64,000 nucleotides of DNA from Nocardioidaceae bacterium (GCA_017744365.1 JAGIBL010000010.1:48416-112415), one strand, 5' to 3'; shown: positions 52,615 through 60,352, counted from the first letter of the stretch. Notes: generated by a model not told the origin, from the letters alone. Made by a program: numbers and translations.

Positions 52615-53526
52615 TCAGAGCAGCGAGCCGACGAACGGCAGCACCAGCGTGCACGGCACCGGGCGCGGGTGCGCCGGGTCGAGGGCGTTGAGCACGACCA
52701 CGCTGGCGACCTTGTCGGCCGCGATCTGGAAGTGCTCGGTGTAGTCCAGCTTGCACCTGTCCTGGATGACGACGTTGGTCATCCCGTCCTCGATGCCGCT
52801 GGTGTAGGGCTGCACCAGCTCGTCGTAGCGCGTGACGATGTTGGTGTAGTCGATGCCGGGCAACGCGACCCCGCCGGTGCGCATCTGGGTCATGAACGCC
52901 GAGCCGGTGCTCATCTGCGCGAACGCCGGTCCGAGCAGCGACAGCGGGTCGGGCAGCGGGAACCCAGCGGTGAGCGCGCCCATGCTCGTCGAGGCGCTGC
53001 CGTGCCACAGCGGCGCCAGCGAGACGTACTTGTCGATCTTGGCCGCTCCGCCCAGGAACTTCGCGTAGTAGTTGGGCATCAGGGTGCCCTGCGAGTGCCC
53101 GACGATGTCGACCTTCCGCGCGCCGGTCGCGGCCAGCACCCTGTCGATGAAAGCACCGAGCTCGGCGGCGCTGTCCCGGATGTCGCCGAGGCCGCCGAAG
53201 GCACCCGGGTACGGCAGCGGGAACGTCGCGCCGTAGGTCGGCGCGAAGACGCAGTAGCCGTTGTTGTGCAGCAGCGGCCCGTAGGTCTGCCAGTTGGTCG
53301 ACCGGTTGCCCAGGGTGCCGTGCACCAGGATCACCGGGTTCGGGTGCGCCGCGCTCGGCCGGCAGGACCAGTCGTTGGTGCCGGGGGCGTCCGCGTTCGG
53401 CAGGCCGCCGAAGACCGCGGGCGGCAGGAACATGTACGGCACCGGGAGCTTGTCGTCGGCGCCCGCCGGAGCGGCGAGACCGAGGGCGAGCAGCAGGCAG
53501 GACAGGACGGCAGCGAGACGATGCAC
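52615..53526 (-). CDS. Secreted triacylglycerol lipase-like hydrolase
   Basis: 303 aa from GTG 53526, 5 nt after AGGAG; GTG 53532 is in frame but overlaps that site. Signal peptide VHRLAAVLSCLLLALGLAAPAGA. Alpha/beta motifs: VILVHGTLGNRSTNW, nucleophile in DIVGHSQGTLMPNYYAKFLGG, and late DRCKLDYTEHFQIA supplying His. Cys residues in WSCRPS, NGYCVFAP and QDRCK may form disulfides. An extracellular lipase or esterase, similar to actinobacterial EstA/LipA types. Confidence 0.88.
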   Translation of the reverse strand: MHRLAAVLSCLLLALGLAAPAGADDKLPVPYMFLPPAVFGGLPNADAPGTNDWSCRPSAAHPNPVILVHGTLGNRSTNWQTYGPLLHNNGYCVFAPTYGATFPLPYPGAFGGLGDIRDSAAELGAFIDRVLAATGARKVDIVGHSQGTLMPNYYAKFLGGAAKIDKYVSLAPLWHGSASTSMGALTAGFPLPDPLSLLGPAFAQMSTGSAFMTQMRTGGVALPGIDYTNIVTRYDELVQPYTSGIEDGMTNVVIQDRCKLDYTEHFQIAADKVASVVVLNALDPAHPRPVPCTLVLPFVGSLL

Positions 53527-53598
53527 GGGCACTCCTGGGAGAGGTGGTGCCTGATCCTAGGACGAGACGGCGCGTCTCGCCCAGAGGACGCCGCCGAT

Positions 53599-55311
53599 CT
53601 AACGGGCCTTCTTATGACGGGGCTTCTTCCCCGCCTTCGGGGCTTCCTGCTTGGCGCGCCGCGGGACCGGGCGCTCGAACCGGTCCGGCTTGAGGTTGAT
53701 GAGCACGCCCGAGATGCGGGTGTCCGCGAGCGCGGCGACGGTCTCGGCGGGCAGGTCCGCCGGCAGCTCGACCAGCGAGAAGCCCGGCTTGATGTCGATG
53801 CGGCCGAAGTCCTCACGGGACAGCCCGCCCTCGTTGGCGAGCGCGCCGACGATCTGCCGCGGCTCGACGCGGTGCCGCTTGCCGACCTCGATCCGGTACT
53901 GCGCCATCGGCTTGCGGTTGCCCCGCTCGGCGCGGCGCTCGTTCGCCCGGGCCGGGCGGTCCGGCGAGCGTCGTACGGGCTCGGGCATGTCCTCGAGCAG
54001 CAGCGGCTCGCCGTCCTGGGCCAGCACCGCGATCGCCGCGGCGATGTCCAGCGCGGGCACGTCGCGCTCCTGCTCGTAGGCCGCGACCAGCTCCTTGAAA
54101 ACACCGAGCTGGGCGTCGCCGAGGGCCTGGGTGATCGCGTCGGTGAACTTCTCGATCCGGAACGCGTTCACGTCCTCGACCGTGGGCAGCCGCATCTCGG
54201 CCAGGGTGGTCCGGTTGGTCTTCTCGATGGCGCGGAGCAGGTGGTTCTCGCGCGGGGTCACGAACGAGATCGCCACGCCCGAGCGGCCGGCCCGGCCGGT
54301 GCGCCCGATCCGGTGCACGTAGGACTCGGTGTCGGTGGGAATGTCGTGGTTGACCACGTGGCTGATCCGGGGCACGTCGAGCCCGCGCGCGGCCACGTCG
54401 GTGGCGACCAGGATGTCGAGCTTGCCCTGGCGCAGCTGCTCGACGGTGCGCTCCCGCTGCTGCTGGACGACGTCGCCGTTGATCGCGGCGGCCGAGAAGC
54501 CCCGGGCCCGCAGCCGCTCGGCCAGCTCCTCGGTGGCGTGCTTGGTGCGCACGAAGACGATGAGGCCGTCGAAGTTCTCGACCTCGAGGATCCGGGTGAG
54601 TGCGTCCAGCTTCTGCGCGTGCGCGACCTTGAGGTAGCGCTGCTCGACGTTCGCCGCCGTCGTGGAGGTGGCCTTCACCTTGATCTCGGTGGCGCCCGGC
54701 GCGTGCTGCTTGACGATCCGCTTGATCTGCGCCGGCATCGTCGCCGAGAACAGCGCCACCTGCTTGTCCTCCGGCGTGCCGGCCAGGATCTGCTCGACGT
54801 CCTCGGCGAAGCCCATGTTGAGCATCTCGTCGGCCTCGTCGAGCACCACGAAGCGCAGCTCGCTCAGGTCGAGGGTGCCCTTCTCCAGGTGGTCCATGAC
54901 CCGGCCGGGCGTGCCCACGACGACGTGCACGCCGCGGCGCAGTGCGGACAGCTGCACGCCGTACCCCTGCCCGCCGTACACGGGAAGGACGTGCAGCCCC
55001 TTGACGTGCGCGGCGTAGCGCTCGAACGCCTCGGAGACCTGCAGCGCCAGCTCGCGGGTCGGGGCCAGTACGAGTGCCTGCGGCAGCTTCGCGGACAGGT
55101 CGATCCGGGACAGGATCGGCAGCGCGAACGCGGCCGTCTTGCCGGTGCCGGTCTGGGCCAGGCCGACGACGGAGAGGCCGTCGAGCAGGGGCGGGATCGC
55201 GGCCGCCTGGATCGGCGACGGCGACTCGTAGCCGACCTCCTTGAGTGCCTTGAGCACCTTGGGGTCGAGACCGAGGTCGTCGAATCGGAGCGGCTCGCTG
55301 GTCTCGGTCAC
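53599..55311 (-). CDS. deaD: DEAD-box RNA helicase with DbpA-type RNA-binding domain
   Basis: 570 aa from GTG 55311. Motifs in order: Q motif FDDLGLDPKVLKALKEVGYESPSPIQ, Walker A AQTGTGKTAAF, PTRELALQV, TPGRVMDH, DEAD in VLDEADEMLN, SAT in LFSATMPAQ, RGLDVPRISHVVNHD and HRIGRTGRAGRSG. A C-terminal DbpA/CsdA RNA-binding fold runs to about residue 540 (YRIEVGKRHRVEPRQIVGAL). Basic tail AKQEAPKAGKKPRHKKAR. Likely assists ribosome assembly or RNA decay in the cold. TACTCT 6 nt upstream suggests leaderless. Confidence 0.94.
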   Translation of the reverse strand: MTETSEPLRFDDLGLDPKVLKALKEVGYESPSPIQAAAIPPLLDGLSVVGLAQTGTGKTAAFALPILSRIDLSAKLPQALVLAPTRELALQVSEAFERYAAHVKGLHVLPVYGGQGYGVQLSALRRGVHVVVGTPGRVMDHLEKGTLDLSELRFVVLDEADEMLNMGFAEDVEQILAGTPEDKQVALFSATMPAQIKRIVKQHAPGATEIKVKATSTTAANVEQRYLKVAHAQKLDALTRILEVENFDGLIVFVRTKHATEELAERLRARGFSAAAINGDVVQQQRERTVEQLRQGKLDILVATDVAARGLDVPRISHVVNHDIPTDTESYVHRIGRTGRAGRSGVAISFVTPRENHLLRAIEKTNRTTLAEMRLPTVEDVNAFRIEKFTDAITQALGDAQLGVFKELVAAYEQERDVPALDIAAAIAVLAQDGEPLLLEDMPEPVRRSPDRPARANERRAERGNRKPMAQYRIEVGKRHRVEPRQIVGALANEGGLSREDFGRIDIKPGFSLVELPADLPAETVAALADTRISGVLINLKPDRFERPVPRRAKQEAPKAGKKPRHKKAR

Positions 55312-55347
55312 TGACCAAGAGTAGTGGCTGGCGCTAGCGTGCTCCGC

Positions 55348-56091
55348 ATGGAGAAGCCCGAGCCGCTGGAGCCCCTCGACGAGACCTGGGCACGCGCGCT
55401 GTGCATCGTCGCGCATCCCGACGACATGGAGTTCGGTGCCGCCGCCGCGGTCGCGCGCTGGACCGGGCAGGGCAAGTGGGTCGGCTACACGATGGTGACC
55501 AGCGGTGAGGCCGGCATCGACGGGATGGACCCCGAGCAGGCCCGCCGGGTCCGCGAGGCCGAGCAGGTCGACTCCGCCCGGATCGTCGGCGTCGACACCG
55601 TGGACTTCCTCGGACTACCCGACGGCATCCTCGAGTACGGCGTCGCGCTGCGCCGCACGCTCGCGGCCGAGGTGCGCCGGCACCGCCCGGACATCGTCGT
55701 GACCGGCAACTTCCGCGACACCTGGGGCGGGCGCAACCTCAACCAGGCCGACCACATCGCCGTCGGCAAGGCGGTGCTGGACGCCGTCCGCGACGCGGGC
55801 AACCGATGGGTCTTCCCGGAGCAACTGACGGACGGGACCGTGCCCTGGGGCGGGGTCCGCGAGGTGTGGGCGTTCGGCTCGCCGCAGTCGACCCACGCCG
55901 TCGACACCACCGACACCTTCGACAGCGGGGTGGAGTCGCTCAAGGCGCACGCGGCCTACATCGACGGCCTGGGCTGGGAGAACTGGGACCCACGAGAGTT
56001 CCTGGAGGGGATGGCCCGGGTCACCGGGCAGCGCCTGGGGGTGGCCTTCGCGGCACCGTTCGAGGTGTTCCCGATGGGCTGGGGCGAGTGA
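55348..56091 (+). CDS. PIG-L family deacetylase
   Basis: 247 aa from ATG 55348, with TAGCGT 7 nt upstream; GTG 55324 is possible. The zinc-binding LmbE motif is IVAHPDDMEFGAAAAV (His, Asp, Asp), with the second zinc His likely in NLNQADHIAVGKAV. It removes acetyl from N-acetylglucosaminyl-type substrates, as in mycothiol (MshB, Mca) or glycolipid pathways. It is too short and divergent for a confident MshB call. Divergent from the helicase gene with only 36 bp between starts. Confidence 0.88.
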   Translation: MEKPEPLEPLDETWARALCIVAHPDDMEFGAAAAVARWTGQGKWVGYTMVTSGEAGIDGMDPEQARRVREAEQVDSARIVGVDTVDFLGLPDGILEYGVALRRTLAAEVRRHRPDIVVTGNFRDTWGGRNLNQADHIAVGKAVLDAVRDAGNRWVFPEQLTDGTVPWGGVREVWAFGSPQSTHAVDTTDTFDSGVESLKAHAAYIDGLGWENWDPREFLEGMARVTGQRLGVAFAAPFEVFPMGWGE

Positions 56092-56224
56092 CCTTGGTCG
56101 CACGCCCCCGCGTGCCGGGCCGCTGCTGACTTGACCCTCGCCCGGAGGCCTTCCTACGGTCGATGACCGCTGATGGCCCCTCGAGGGGCCCCCGCCGGGA
56201 ACGCCGAGTTCCACCCGCCCGGTG

Positions 56225-56362
56225 CGGCCACGAACGCTGTGGGTGGAAGTGGGGGACCCACAGGTTCGACGCAACGTCCGACGTTGCTAGGGGTGAAGGC
56301 CGCGCCGCGGCCAGAGCATCTTCCAGCTCCAACCCGACAGCTCACCTCACAGGCGTTGGAGG
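56225..56362 (+). promoter_or_regulatory. Probable c-di-AMP (ydaO-yuaA) riboswitch
   Basis: The leader contains the ydaO signature in order: a GGGGGACCCA segment, a GC hairpin, GGGGTGAAGGCCGC, and the 3' element CCGACAGCTCACCTCACAGGCGTTGG just before GGAGGAG. The CCAAC / GTTGG arms flank the last element. These riboswitches, which turn off expression when c-di-AMP binds, are known upstream of NlpC/P60 cell-wall hydrolases in actinobacteria. Exact ends need a covariance model. Confidence 0.75.
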
Positions 56363-56368
56363 AGACCC

Positions 56369-56863
56369 ATGTCTCGATCCTTCCTGCCTGCGCGCGTACG
56401 GCGACGGCTCGCCCGGCTGCTCGCCGGCGGCCTGGTCGCCACCTCCGGCGTGATGGCGCTGAGCGCGGCGCCCGCGGAGGCCACCATCACCCGGGCCCAG
56501 CGGCTCGACAACGCCCTGGAGATCGCGATCAACCAGGTCGGCGACCCGTACCGGTACGGTTCGGCCGGTCCGGGCAGCTTCGACTGCTCCGGGCTGCTCT
56601 ACTACTCGATGCGCAAGGCCGGCTTCAGCCACTTCCCGCGTACGTCGGACGCGCAGGCCGGCTGGGGTCGCCCGGTGAGCAAGTCGCACCTGCGCCGCGG
56701 CGACCTGGTCTTCTTCCACCACCGCGGGGACGTCTACCACGCCGCGATCTTCCTGCGCTGGTACCACGGCCACGCGGTCATCCTGCACTCGCCGCGGCCG
56801 GGCGACCACGTGCGCCGGGACCGTCCGTGGACCACGGAGTGGTTCGCCCGGACGGGTCGCTGA
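56369..56863 (+). CDS. Secreted NlpC/P60 cell-wall hydrolase
   Basis: 164 aa with a Tat/Sec-type signal (RRRLARLLAGGLVATSGVMALSAAPAEA). A single NlpC/P60 domain follows: GDPYRYGSAGPGSFDCSGLLYYSM with the catalytic Cys, HHRGDVYHAAIFL with His, and VILHSPRPGDHV with the third polar residue. It cuts peptide cross-links in peptidoglycan. There is no substrate-binding repeat, so it is a minimal form. Regulated by the upstream riboswitch. Confidence 0.92.
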   Translation: MSRSFLPARVRRRLARLLAGGLVATSGVMALSAAPAEATITRAQRLDNALEIAINQVGDPYRYGSAGPGSFDCSGLLYYSMRKAGFSHFPRTSDAQAGWGRPVSKSHLRRGDLVFFHHRGDVYHAAIFLRWYHGHAVILHSPRPGDHVRRDRPWTTEWFARTGR

Positions 56864-56939
56864 CGTTCCTCGCGCCCCTGGCCAGGATCTCCCGGGGCAC
56901 CTAACCTCGCTGAGGGAGGACTCAACCCAGGAGGCTCGG

Positions 56940-57116
56940 ATGGCAGGGAAGTTCGAGGTGTACGAGGACAAGGCCGGCACGTTCCGGTTCCGCCTCAAGG
57001 CCGGCAACGGCGAGGTGGTCGCGGTCGGCGAGGCCTACGAGACCAAGGCGGGCGCGAAGGCCGGCTGCGAGGCGGTTCAGCGGGCCGCCGATGGGGCCAG
57101 CATCGTCGAGGTCTGA
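56940..57116 (+). CDS. DUF1508 (YegP-like) protein
   Basis: 58 aa, ATG 56940, AGGAGG 5 nt upstream. One DUF1508 repeat: MAGKFEVYEDKAGTFRFRLKAGNGEVV, then AVGEAYETKAGAKAGCEAVQRAA. The usual YegP has two such repeats; this has one. Function unknown, sometimes linked with stress. A strong terminator hairpin follows 8 nt after the stop. Confidence 0.85.
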   Translation: MAGKFEVYEDKAGTFRFRLKAGNGEVVAVGEAYETKAGAKAGCEAVQRAADGASIVEV

Positions 57117-57124
57117 GGACAGCG

Positions 57125-57158
57125 CGAAGGCCCGCACCGGGATCGGTACGGGCCTTCG
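57125..57158 (+). terminator. Terminator after DUF1508 gene
   Basis: CGAAGGCCCG (57125-57134) pairs with CGGGCCTTCG (57149-57158), with extra pairs ACC/GGT inside, then GTGTG follows. A strong GC hairpin 8 nt after the stop codon; no U-run, which is common in high-GC terminators. Confidence 0.7.
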
Positions 57159-57159
57159 T

Positions 57160-57654
57160 GTGTCAGCGTCGGGCGGCCGCTTCCTGCCGCCGGGAGCAGC
57201 AGTCGTCTCGTCGAGCCACGAGAGGTCGGCGTCGCCCGTCGTCGACCAGCCGTCGAGCGTGTGGACCAGGAACGGGGCGATCGTCAGCGGCACGACGTCC
57301 AGCACCCTGGTCGCCCGGGTCTCGGGGCAGTACCGCTGCCGGGTCACCGCCACCAACCACGCGGGCTCGGCCAGCCAGACCAGCGCCGTCCGTGCGGTCG
57401 CGCCGAACACGGTCATCGCCCGGGCGACCGTCCGCAAGAGCCGGCACCTGGCCTCGTTCGCGTTCCGCGGCCTCGGCGGGGCGACGAGGTTCCAGTGCAG
57501 GCTCAAGAAGATCGGCAAGGCCGCGGCGTTCCGGGCCTGCGCGTCGCCGAGGACCTCTCTGCACCTGACCCGCGGCACCTACGTGTTCTCCGTCCGGGCG
57601 ATCGGCACCGGCGGCACGGACCCCACGCCGGCGTCGTACCGCTTCAGGATCTGA
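57160..57654 (+). pseudogene. Remnant of a secreted Ig-like/repeat protein
   Basis: An open frame without a usable start or signal peptide, beginning inside the terminator. The text is coding-like and resembles the end of a bacterial Ig-like-domain protein (SVWTRNGAIVSGTTSSTL, GQYRCRVTATNHAGSAS, then HLTRGTYVFSVRAIGTGG). The pattern WTRNG ... YRCRVTATN is the typical pair of strands in such domains. It looks like a 3' fragment left by deletion of a longer gene. Confidence 0.5.
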
Positions 57655-57673
57655 CCCGCGCAGGTTCGGCGTC

Positions 57674-57934
57674 TCAGCGGCCGTAGTGGTACCGGCACGC
57701 CGCGATGCGGACCTCGCCGTCGACGACCTTGTAGACGAGCCGGTGCTCGTCGGTGATACGGCGGGACCAGTAGCCGGCGAAGTCGTGCTTGAGCGGTTCG
57801 GGCTTGCCGATGCCCTCGTTGCCGTTGCGCTGCACGTCGCGGATGAGCTGATTGACCCGCTTGAGCACCTTGCGGTCCTGGACTTGCCACCAGAGGTAGT
57901 CCTCCCAGGCATTCTCGTCCCAGACGAGACTCAC
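57674..57934 (-). CDS. yoeB: Txe/YoeB-family mRNA interferase toxin
   Basis: 86 aa. The YoeB pattern is WDENAWEDYLWWQVQDRKVLKRVNQLI, GKPEPLKHDFAGYWSRRITDEHRLVYKV and the terminal ACRYHYGR with the catalytic Arg/His/Tyr. It cuts mRNA in the ribosome A site. Its start overlaps the YefM stop by 4 nt, giving the usual antitoxin-toxin operon. Confidence 0.96.
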   Translation of the reverse strand: MSLVWDENAWEDYLWWQVQDRKVLKRVNQLIRDVQRNGNEGIGKPEPLKHDFAGYWSRRITDEHRLVYKVVDGEVRIAACRYHYGR

Positions 57935-58188
57935 TCGTCGTCGGCCAGCTCGTGCGGCGTCCCCCCGCCGGACTCGAGGCGCTCCATCGCGTCGAGAAGG
58001 CGGCGGGCGTTCTCCGGCGAGCGCATCAGGTAGGCGGTCTCGCGCAGGGACTCGAAGTCGGCGAGGGAGACGATGACCACCGGCTCGTGGCCGGCCCGGG
58101 TGATCACCACTTCTTCACGGTCGTTCACCACGGAGTCCAGCACCTCGGCGTAGCGCTTGCGGGACTCGGTGTAGCTCAGTGTTTTCAT
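57931..58188 (-). CDS. yefM: YefM/Phd-family antitoxin
   Basis: 85 aa from ATG 58188. N-terminal Phd/YefM DNA-binding domain (MKTLSYTESRKRYAEVLDSVVNDREEVVITRAGHEPVVIVSLADFESL), followed by a C-terminal segment (YLMRSPENARRLLDAMERL) that neutralises YoeB. The operator just upstream contains CTGTAC motifs like those bound by YefM in E. coli. Confidence 0.95.
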   Translation of the reverse strand: MKTLSYTESRKRYAEVLDSVVNDREEVVITRAGHEPVVIVSLADFESLRETAYLMRSPENARRLLDAMERLESGGGTPHELADDE

Positions 58189-58198
58189 GAAAGCCTCC

Positions 58199-58218
58199 CT
58201 GTACGGAAAACTGTACAG
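58199..58218. promoter_or_regulatory. YefM-YoeB operator
   Basis: Two CTGTAC units, CTGTACGG at 58199-58206 and the palindrome CTGTACAG at 58211-58218, 10 nt before the yefM ATG on the minus strand. TGTACA is the core element of the E. coli yefM-yoeB operator, so autorepression is likely. Confidence 0.7.
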
Positions 58219-58245
58219 ACGGTAGTCAAGCACGACCCGAGAGCA

Positions 58246-58278
58246 CGAAAGCCCGCACCAGGACGGTGCGGGCTTTCG
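58246..58278 (-). terminator. Terminator downstream of the tRNA-Asn site
   Basis: A 14-bp perfect stem (58246-58259 with 58265-58278) and 5-nt loop AGGAC. It lies 7 nt from the CCA end of the tRNA-Asn 3' half and probably ended the original tRNA-Asn transcript. It would also stop plus-strand transcription before the integrase. Confidence 0.8.
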
Positions 58279-58284
58279 TTGCTC

Positions 58285-58333
58285 TGGCTCCCCCGGTTGG
58301 ACTCGAACCAACAACCCTCCGGTTAACAGCCGA
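58285..58333 (-). other. Attachment site: 3' half of a tRNA-Asn gene
   Basis: On the minus strand, anticodon stem-loop TTCGG-CTGTTAA-CCGGA (anticodon GUU), then a T-arm GTTGG-TTCGAGT-CCAAC, acceptor CGGGGGA, discriminator G and CCA. The 5' half (acceptor, D-arm) is missing: upstream sequence does not fold into a D-arm. This is the junction expected when an element integrates into a tRNA-Asn gene; the intact tRNA should lie at the far end. Confidence 0.85.
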
Positions 58334-58415
58334 AGGGTGTACCGTGGAGGAGGGCGACTTTCCCCTTGTTTTACGCGTGAAAACGCGACTCGGGCGTAGT
58401 CTGTCCAGACAGAAC

Positions 58416-59651
58416 ATGGCTACAGACATGGCTAAAGGCGGTGGGGTCGTGGCGCGACGCGACTACAAGACGGGCAGCATCTACCAGCGCAGCAGCGACG
58501 GGCGCTGGATGGGCACTATCGAGGCAGGCTGGTCAGCCGAGGGCACCCGCCGCCGAGTCACCGTGTCCGGGAAGACGCGCGTCGAGGTCGTGAAGAAGAT
58601 CCGCGACAAGGGACTCCAGATCGAGAGAGACGGACTCCCGGCCGCGAACGCACGCGCCACGGTGAAGACCTGGGCGTCGACCTGGCTCAGCCTCAAGGAG
58701 ACGACACTGCGGCCCAAGGCGTACGCCGCGGCCCGGTCCCCGATTCAGCAGTGGATCGTGCCGACGATCGGCCATCGCCGTCTCGATCTCCTCACCCCGG
58801 GCGATGTCCGGGCGGTGACTGAGGCTCAGCGCAGAGCTGGCCGCGCTCCGTCATACCGCCGCGAGACCGTCCGACTGCTCGTACAGCTGCTCACCGATGC
58901 CGTCGTCGAGGGCCACACCGTGCCGCAGCGAATCCTGCACACGAAGATGCCCCCGGCCGGCACCTCGGACCGTACCGCCATGACGCTAGACGAAGCCCTG
59001 GCCTGCCTCGCCATCGCCGGCCAGATGCCCAACGGCGTCCGATGGCTGCTCGCCTGCTGGTACGGCGTACGCCAGGCCGAGACGCTCGGACTGGTCCGAG
59101 ACTGCATCGAGCCCGACCGGATTCGACTGGAGTGGCAGCTGCAAGACCTGCCCTACGTCGACCGGCAGGACAAGGCTGCTGGGTTCCGAGTTCCGGACGG
59201 CTTCGAGGCGCGCCAGCTCGTTGATGCGTGGCACCTGACGCGGCCGAAGTCCAAGAAGGGCATCCGCGTTCTGCCTCTGCATGAGGCCGTCCGCCATGAA
59301 CTTGACGCCTGGCTCGCGAACGCCCCAGAGAACCCCTGGGATCTAGCCTTCCCCGGCGTCGACAAGCGCAACGGCCGCGCCCGGCCGATGCGTGACGAGG
59401 TCGACCGTGCCGAGTGGCACGAGATCCAGCGTCTAGCCGGCGTCGCGCACCCATCCGGGCGCCCGTATCACGTACACGAGTGCCGCAACTTCGCGGCCAC
59501 CATGCTCGACGAGGTCGGCGCCTCGGAGAACGTCATCACGTCCCTGCTCGGGCACGCCTCCATCGTCACCAGCCGCGGCTACATGACCGTGCACGAGGGC
59601 CCGAAGCGTGACGCGGTCGAGGCGCTGAGCGCGCGACTGCTCCGACCCTAG
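58416..59651 (+). CDS. int: Tyrosine recombinase (phage integrase)
   Basis: 411 aa from ATG 58416; ATG 58428 is the alternative. It has an N-terminal AP2-like arm domain (YKTGSIYQRSSDGRWMGTIEAG), a core-binding SAM-like domain (TVKTWASTWLSLKET) and the catalytic domain: Arg in LACWYGVRQAETLGL, Lys in KSKKGIRVLPL, HxxR in YHVHECRNFAATML, His in SLLGHASIVTSRGY and Tyr in GYMTVHE. The gene starts next to the att site. An ORF reading through the att region is spurious upstream. Confidence 0.95.
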   Translation: MATDMAKGGGVVARRDYKTGSIYQRSSDGRWMGTIEAGWSAEGTRRRVTVSGKTRVEVVKKIRDKGLQIERDGLPAANARATVKTWASTWLSLKETTLRPKAYAAARSPIQQWIVPTIGHRRLDLLTPGDVRAVTEAQRRAGRAPSYRRETVRLLVQLLTDAVVEGHTVPQRILHTKMPPAGTSDRTAMTLDEALACLAIAGQMPNGVRWLLACWYGVRQAETLGLVRDCIEPDRIRLEWQLQDLPYVDRQDKAAGFRVPDGFEARQLVDAWHLTRPKSKKGIRVLPLHEAVRHELDAWLANAPENPWDLAFPGVDKRNGRARPMRDEVDRAEWHEIQRLAGVAHPSGRPYHVHECRNFAATMLDEVGASENVITSLLGHASIVTSRGYMTVHEGPKRDAVEALSARLLRP

Positions 59652-59800
59652 GTCGGATCGTCCTCGGTCTTGGGGGCTAGTGGACAGGGCTTGCCCTGCT
59701 TGCAGGGACATGGCCCGCCAGTGGTGCGCTCGACGAGGCCGACTACCTCGTCGGCTGCGGCCGCGCCGAACAGCACTTCACACGTCAATGCGACGGCCAT
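59648..59800 (-). CDS. Small Cys-rich protein, 50 aa
   Basis: ATG 59800 with GGAGG 7 nt upstream, an excellent ribosome site. Sequence begins MAVALTCEVLFGAAAADEVV and contains GPCPCKQGKPCPLAP, a four-Cys segment that could bind zinc. The frame ends at a CTA-encoded stop overlapping the integrase stop. No family recognised. Confidence 0.55.
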   Translation of the reverse strand: MAVALTCEVLFGAAAADEVVGLVERTTGGPCPCKQGKPCPLAPKTEDDPT

Positions 59801-59839
59801 TCTGAGACCTCCAAGGCCCGAAAGTGCCCCCTCGTAGAA

Positions 59840-60199
59840 TCAGGTTGTACCACCGTTCGCCGTCGCCCGGGCCAGAATGACCGAGAATTCCGCGTCACGC
59901 CGTGCTTCGCCCAGCGCAGCCAGCCAGGACCCGATGACCAGGATCATCGTTCGCACGTCACGCGGCCATCCCGAAGCCGCGTCAATGAGCGCGACCATCG
60001 TGGCCTCCGTGTCGCCGAGCACTGCATCCAGCTTGTCCCGAGTGGCGCGTTGAGGCCCAGCCGCACTGGCCTTGTCCGCTTCTACATCCTGCAACGTCCG
60101 CTTCGACAGACCCGCGCGCTTCGCCAGTTCTTCCTGGGTCCAGCCGCGCTCCGTCCGTTGGCGACGCACCTTCTCGCCGTAGGTCTCGGACATGCTCAT
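59840..60199 (-). CDS. XRE-family phage-type repressor
   Basis: 119 aa from ATG 60199 with AAGGAG upstream (ATG 60193 alternative). HTH at residues 7-60: YGEKVRRQRTERGWTQEELAKRAGLSKRTLQDVEADKAS. The C-terminal half is helical (DAASGWPRDVRTMILVIGSWL). It lies beside the integrase, facing the operon, and is the likely lysogeny-type repressor. Confidence 0.88.
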   Translation of the reverse strand: MSMSETYGEKVRRQRTERGWTQEELAKRAGLSKRTLQDVEADKASAAGPQRATRDKLDAVLGDTEATMVALIDAASGWPRDVRTMILVIGSWLAALGEARRDAEFSVILARATANGGTT

Positions 60200-60284
60200 A
60201 CCACTCCTTGTGTTGGCAGGCACTGCGTGTTTCGTGCCTTCAACATCTTAGTAGGGACGAGAGGGCGCGGAATGCCCATAGTTA

Positions 60285-60313
60285 CAACGGGCTATTTCGC
60301 GCGTGGCCCGTTG
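60285..60313. promoter_or_regulatory. Inverted repeat between the two XRE genes
   Basis: CAACGGGC (60285-60292) and GCCCGTTG (60306-60313), perfect 8-bp arms with 13-bp AT-rich spacer, in the 146-bp gap between divergent repressor and operon. A candidate repressor binding site; direct CGTGTTT repeats flank it (about 60226 and 60329). Confidence 0.45.
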
Positions 60314-60337
60314 AAGTTCTGCGTCTTCCGTGTTTGA

Positions 60338-60352
60338 GTTGCGTCATGCAAC
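60338..60352. promoter_or_regulatory. Palindrome enclosing the cro-like gene start
   Basis: GTTGC-GTCAT-GCAAC contains the ATG at 60346 of the small XRE gene. Such symmetry over a start codon would allow direct repression by a dimer or occlusion of the start in RNA. No Shine-Dalgarno is seen upstream. Confidence 0.4.

Noticed and set aside
52669..55314. Plus-strand ORF of 881 codons
   Set aside because: Antisense to the lipase and helicase genes, both of which have clear motifs.
56173..56904. ORF across the riboswitch and NlpC/P60 gene
   Set aside because: Out of frame with the hydrolase; the leader is explained by structured RNA.
57163..57912. Minus-strand ORF of 249 codons over the toxin and remnant
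   Set aside because: Overlaps YoeB out of frame and has no domain pattern; YoeB is certain.
58266..58415. N-terminal extension of the integrase through the att site
   Set aside because: The added residues (PPVGLEPTTLRLT) are translated antisense tRNA sequence, a known misannotation source.
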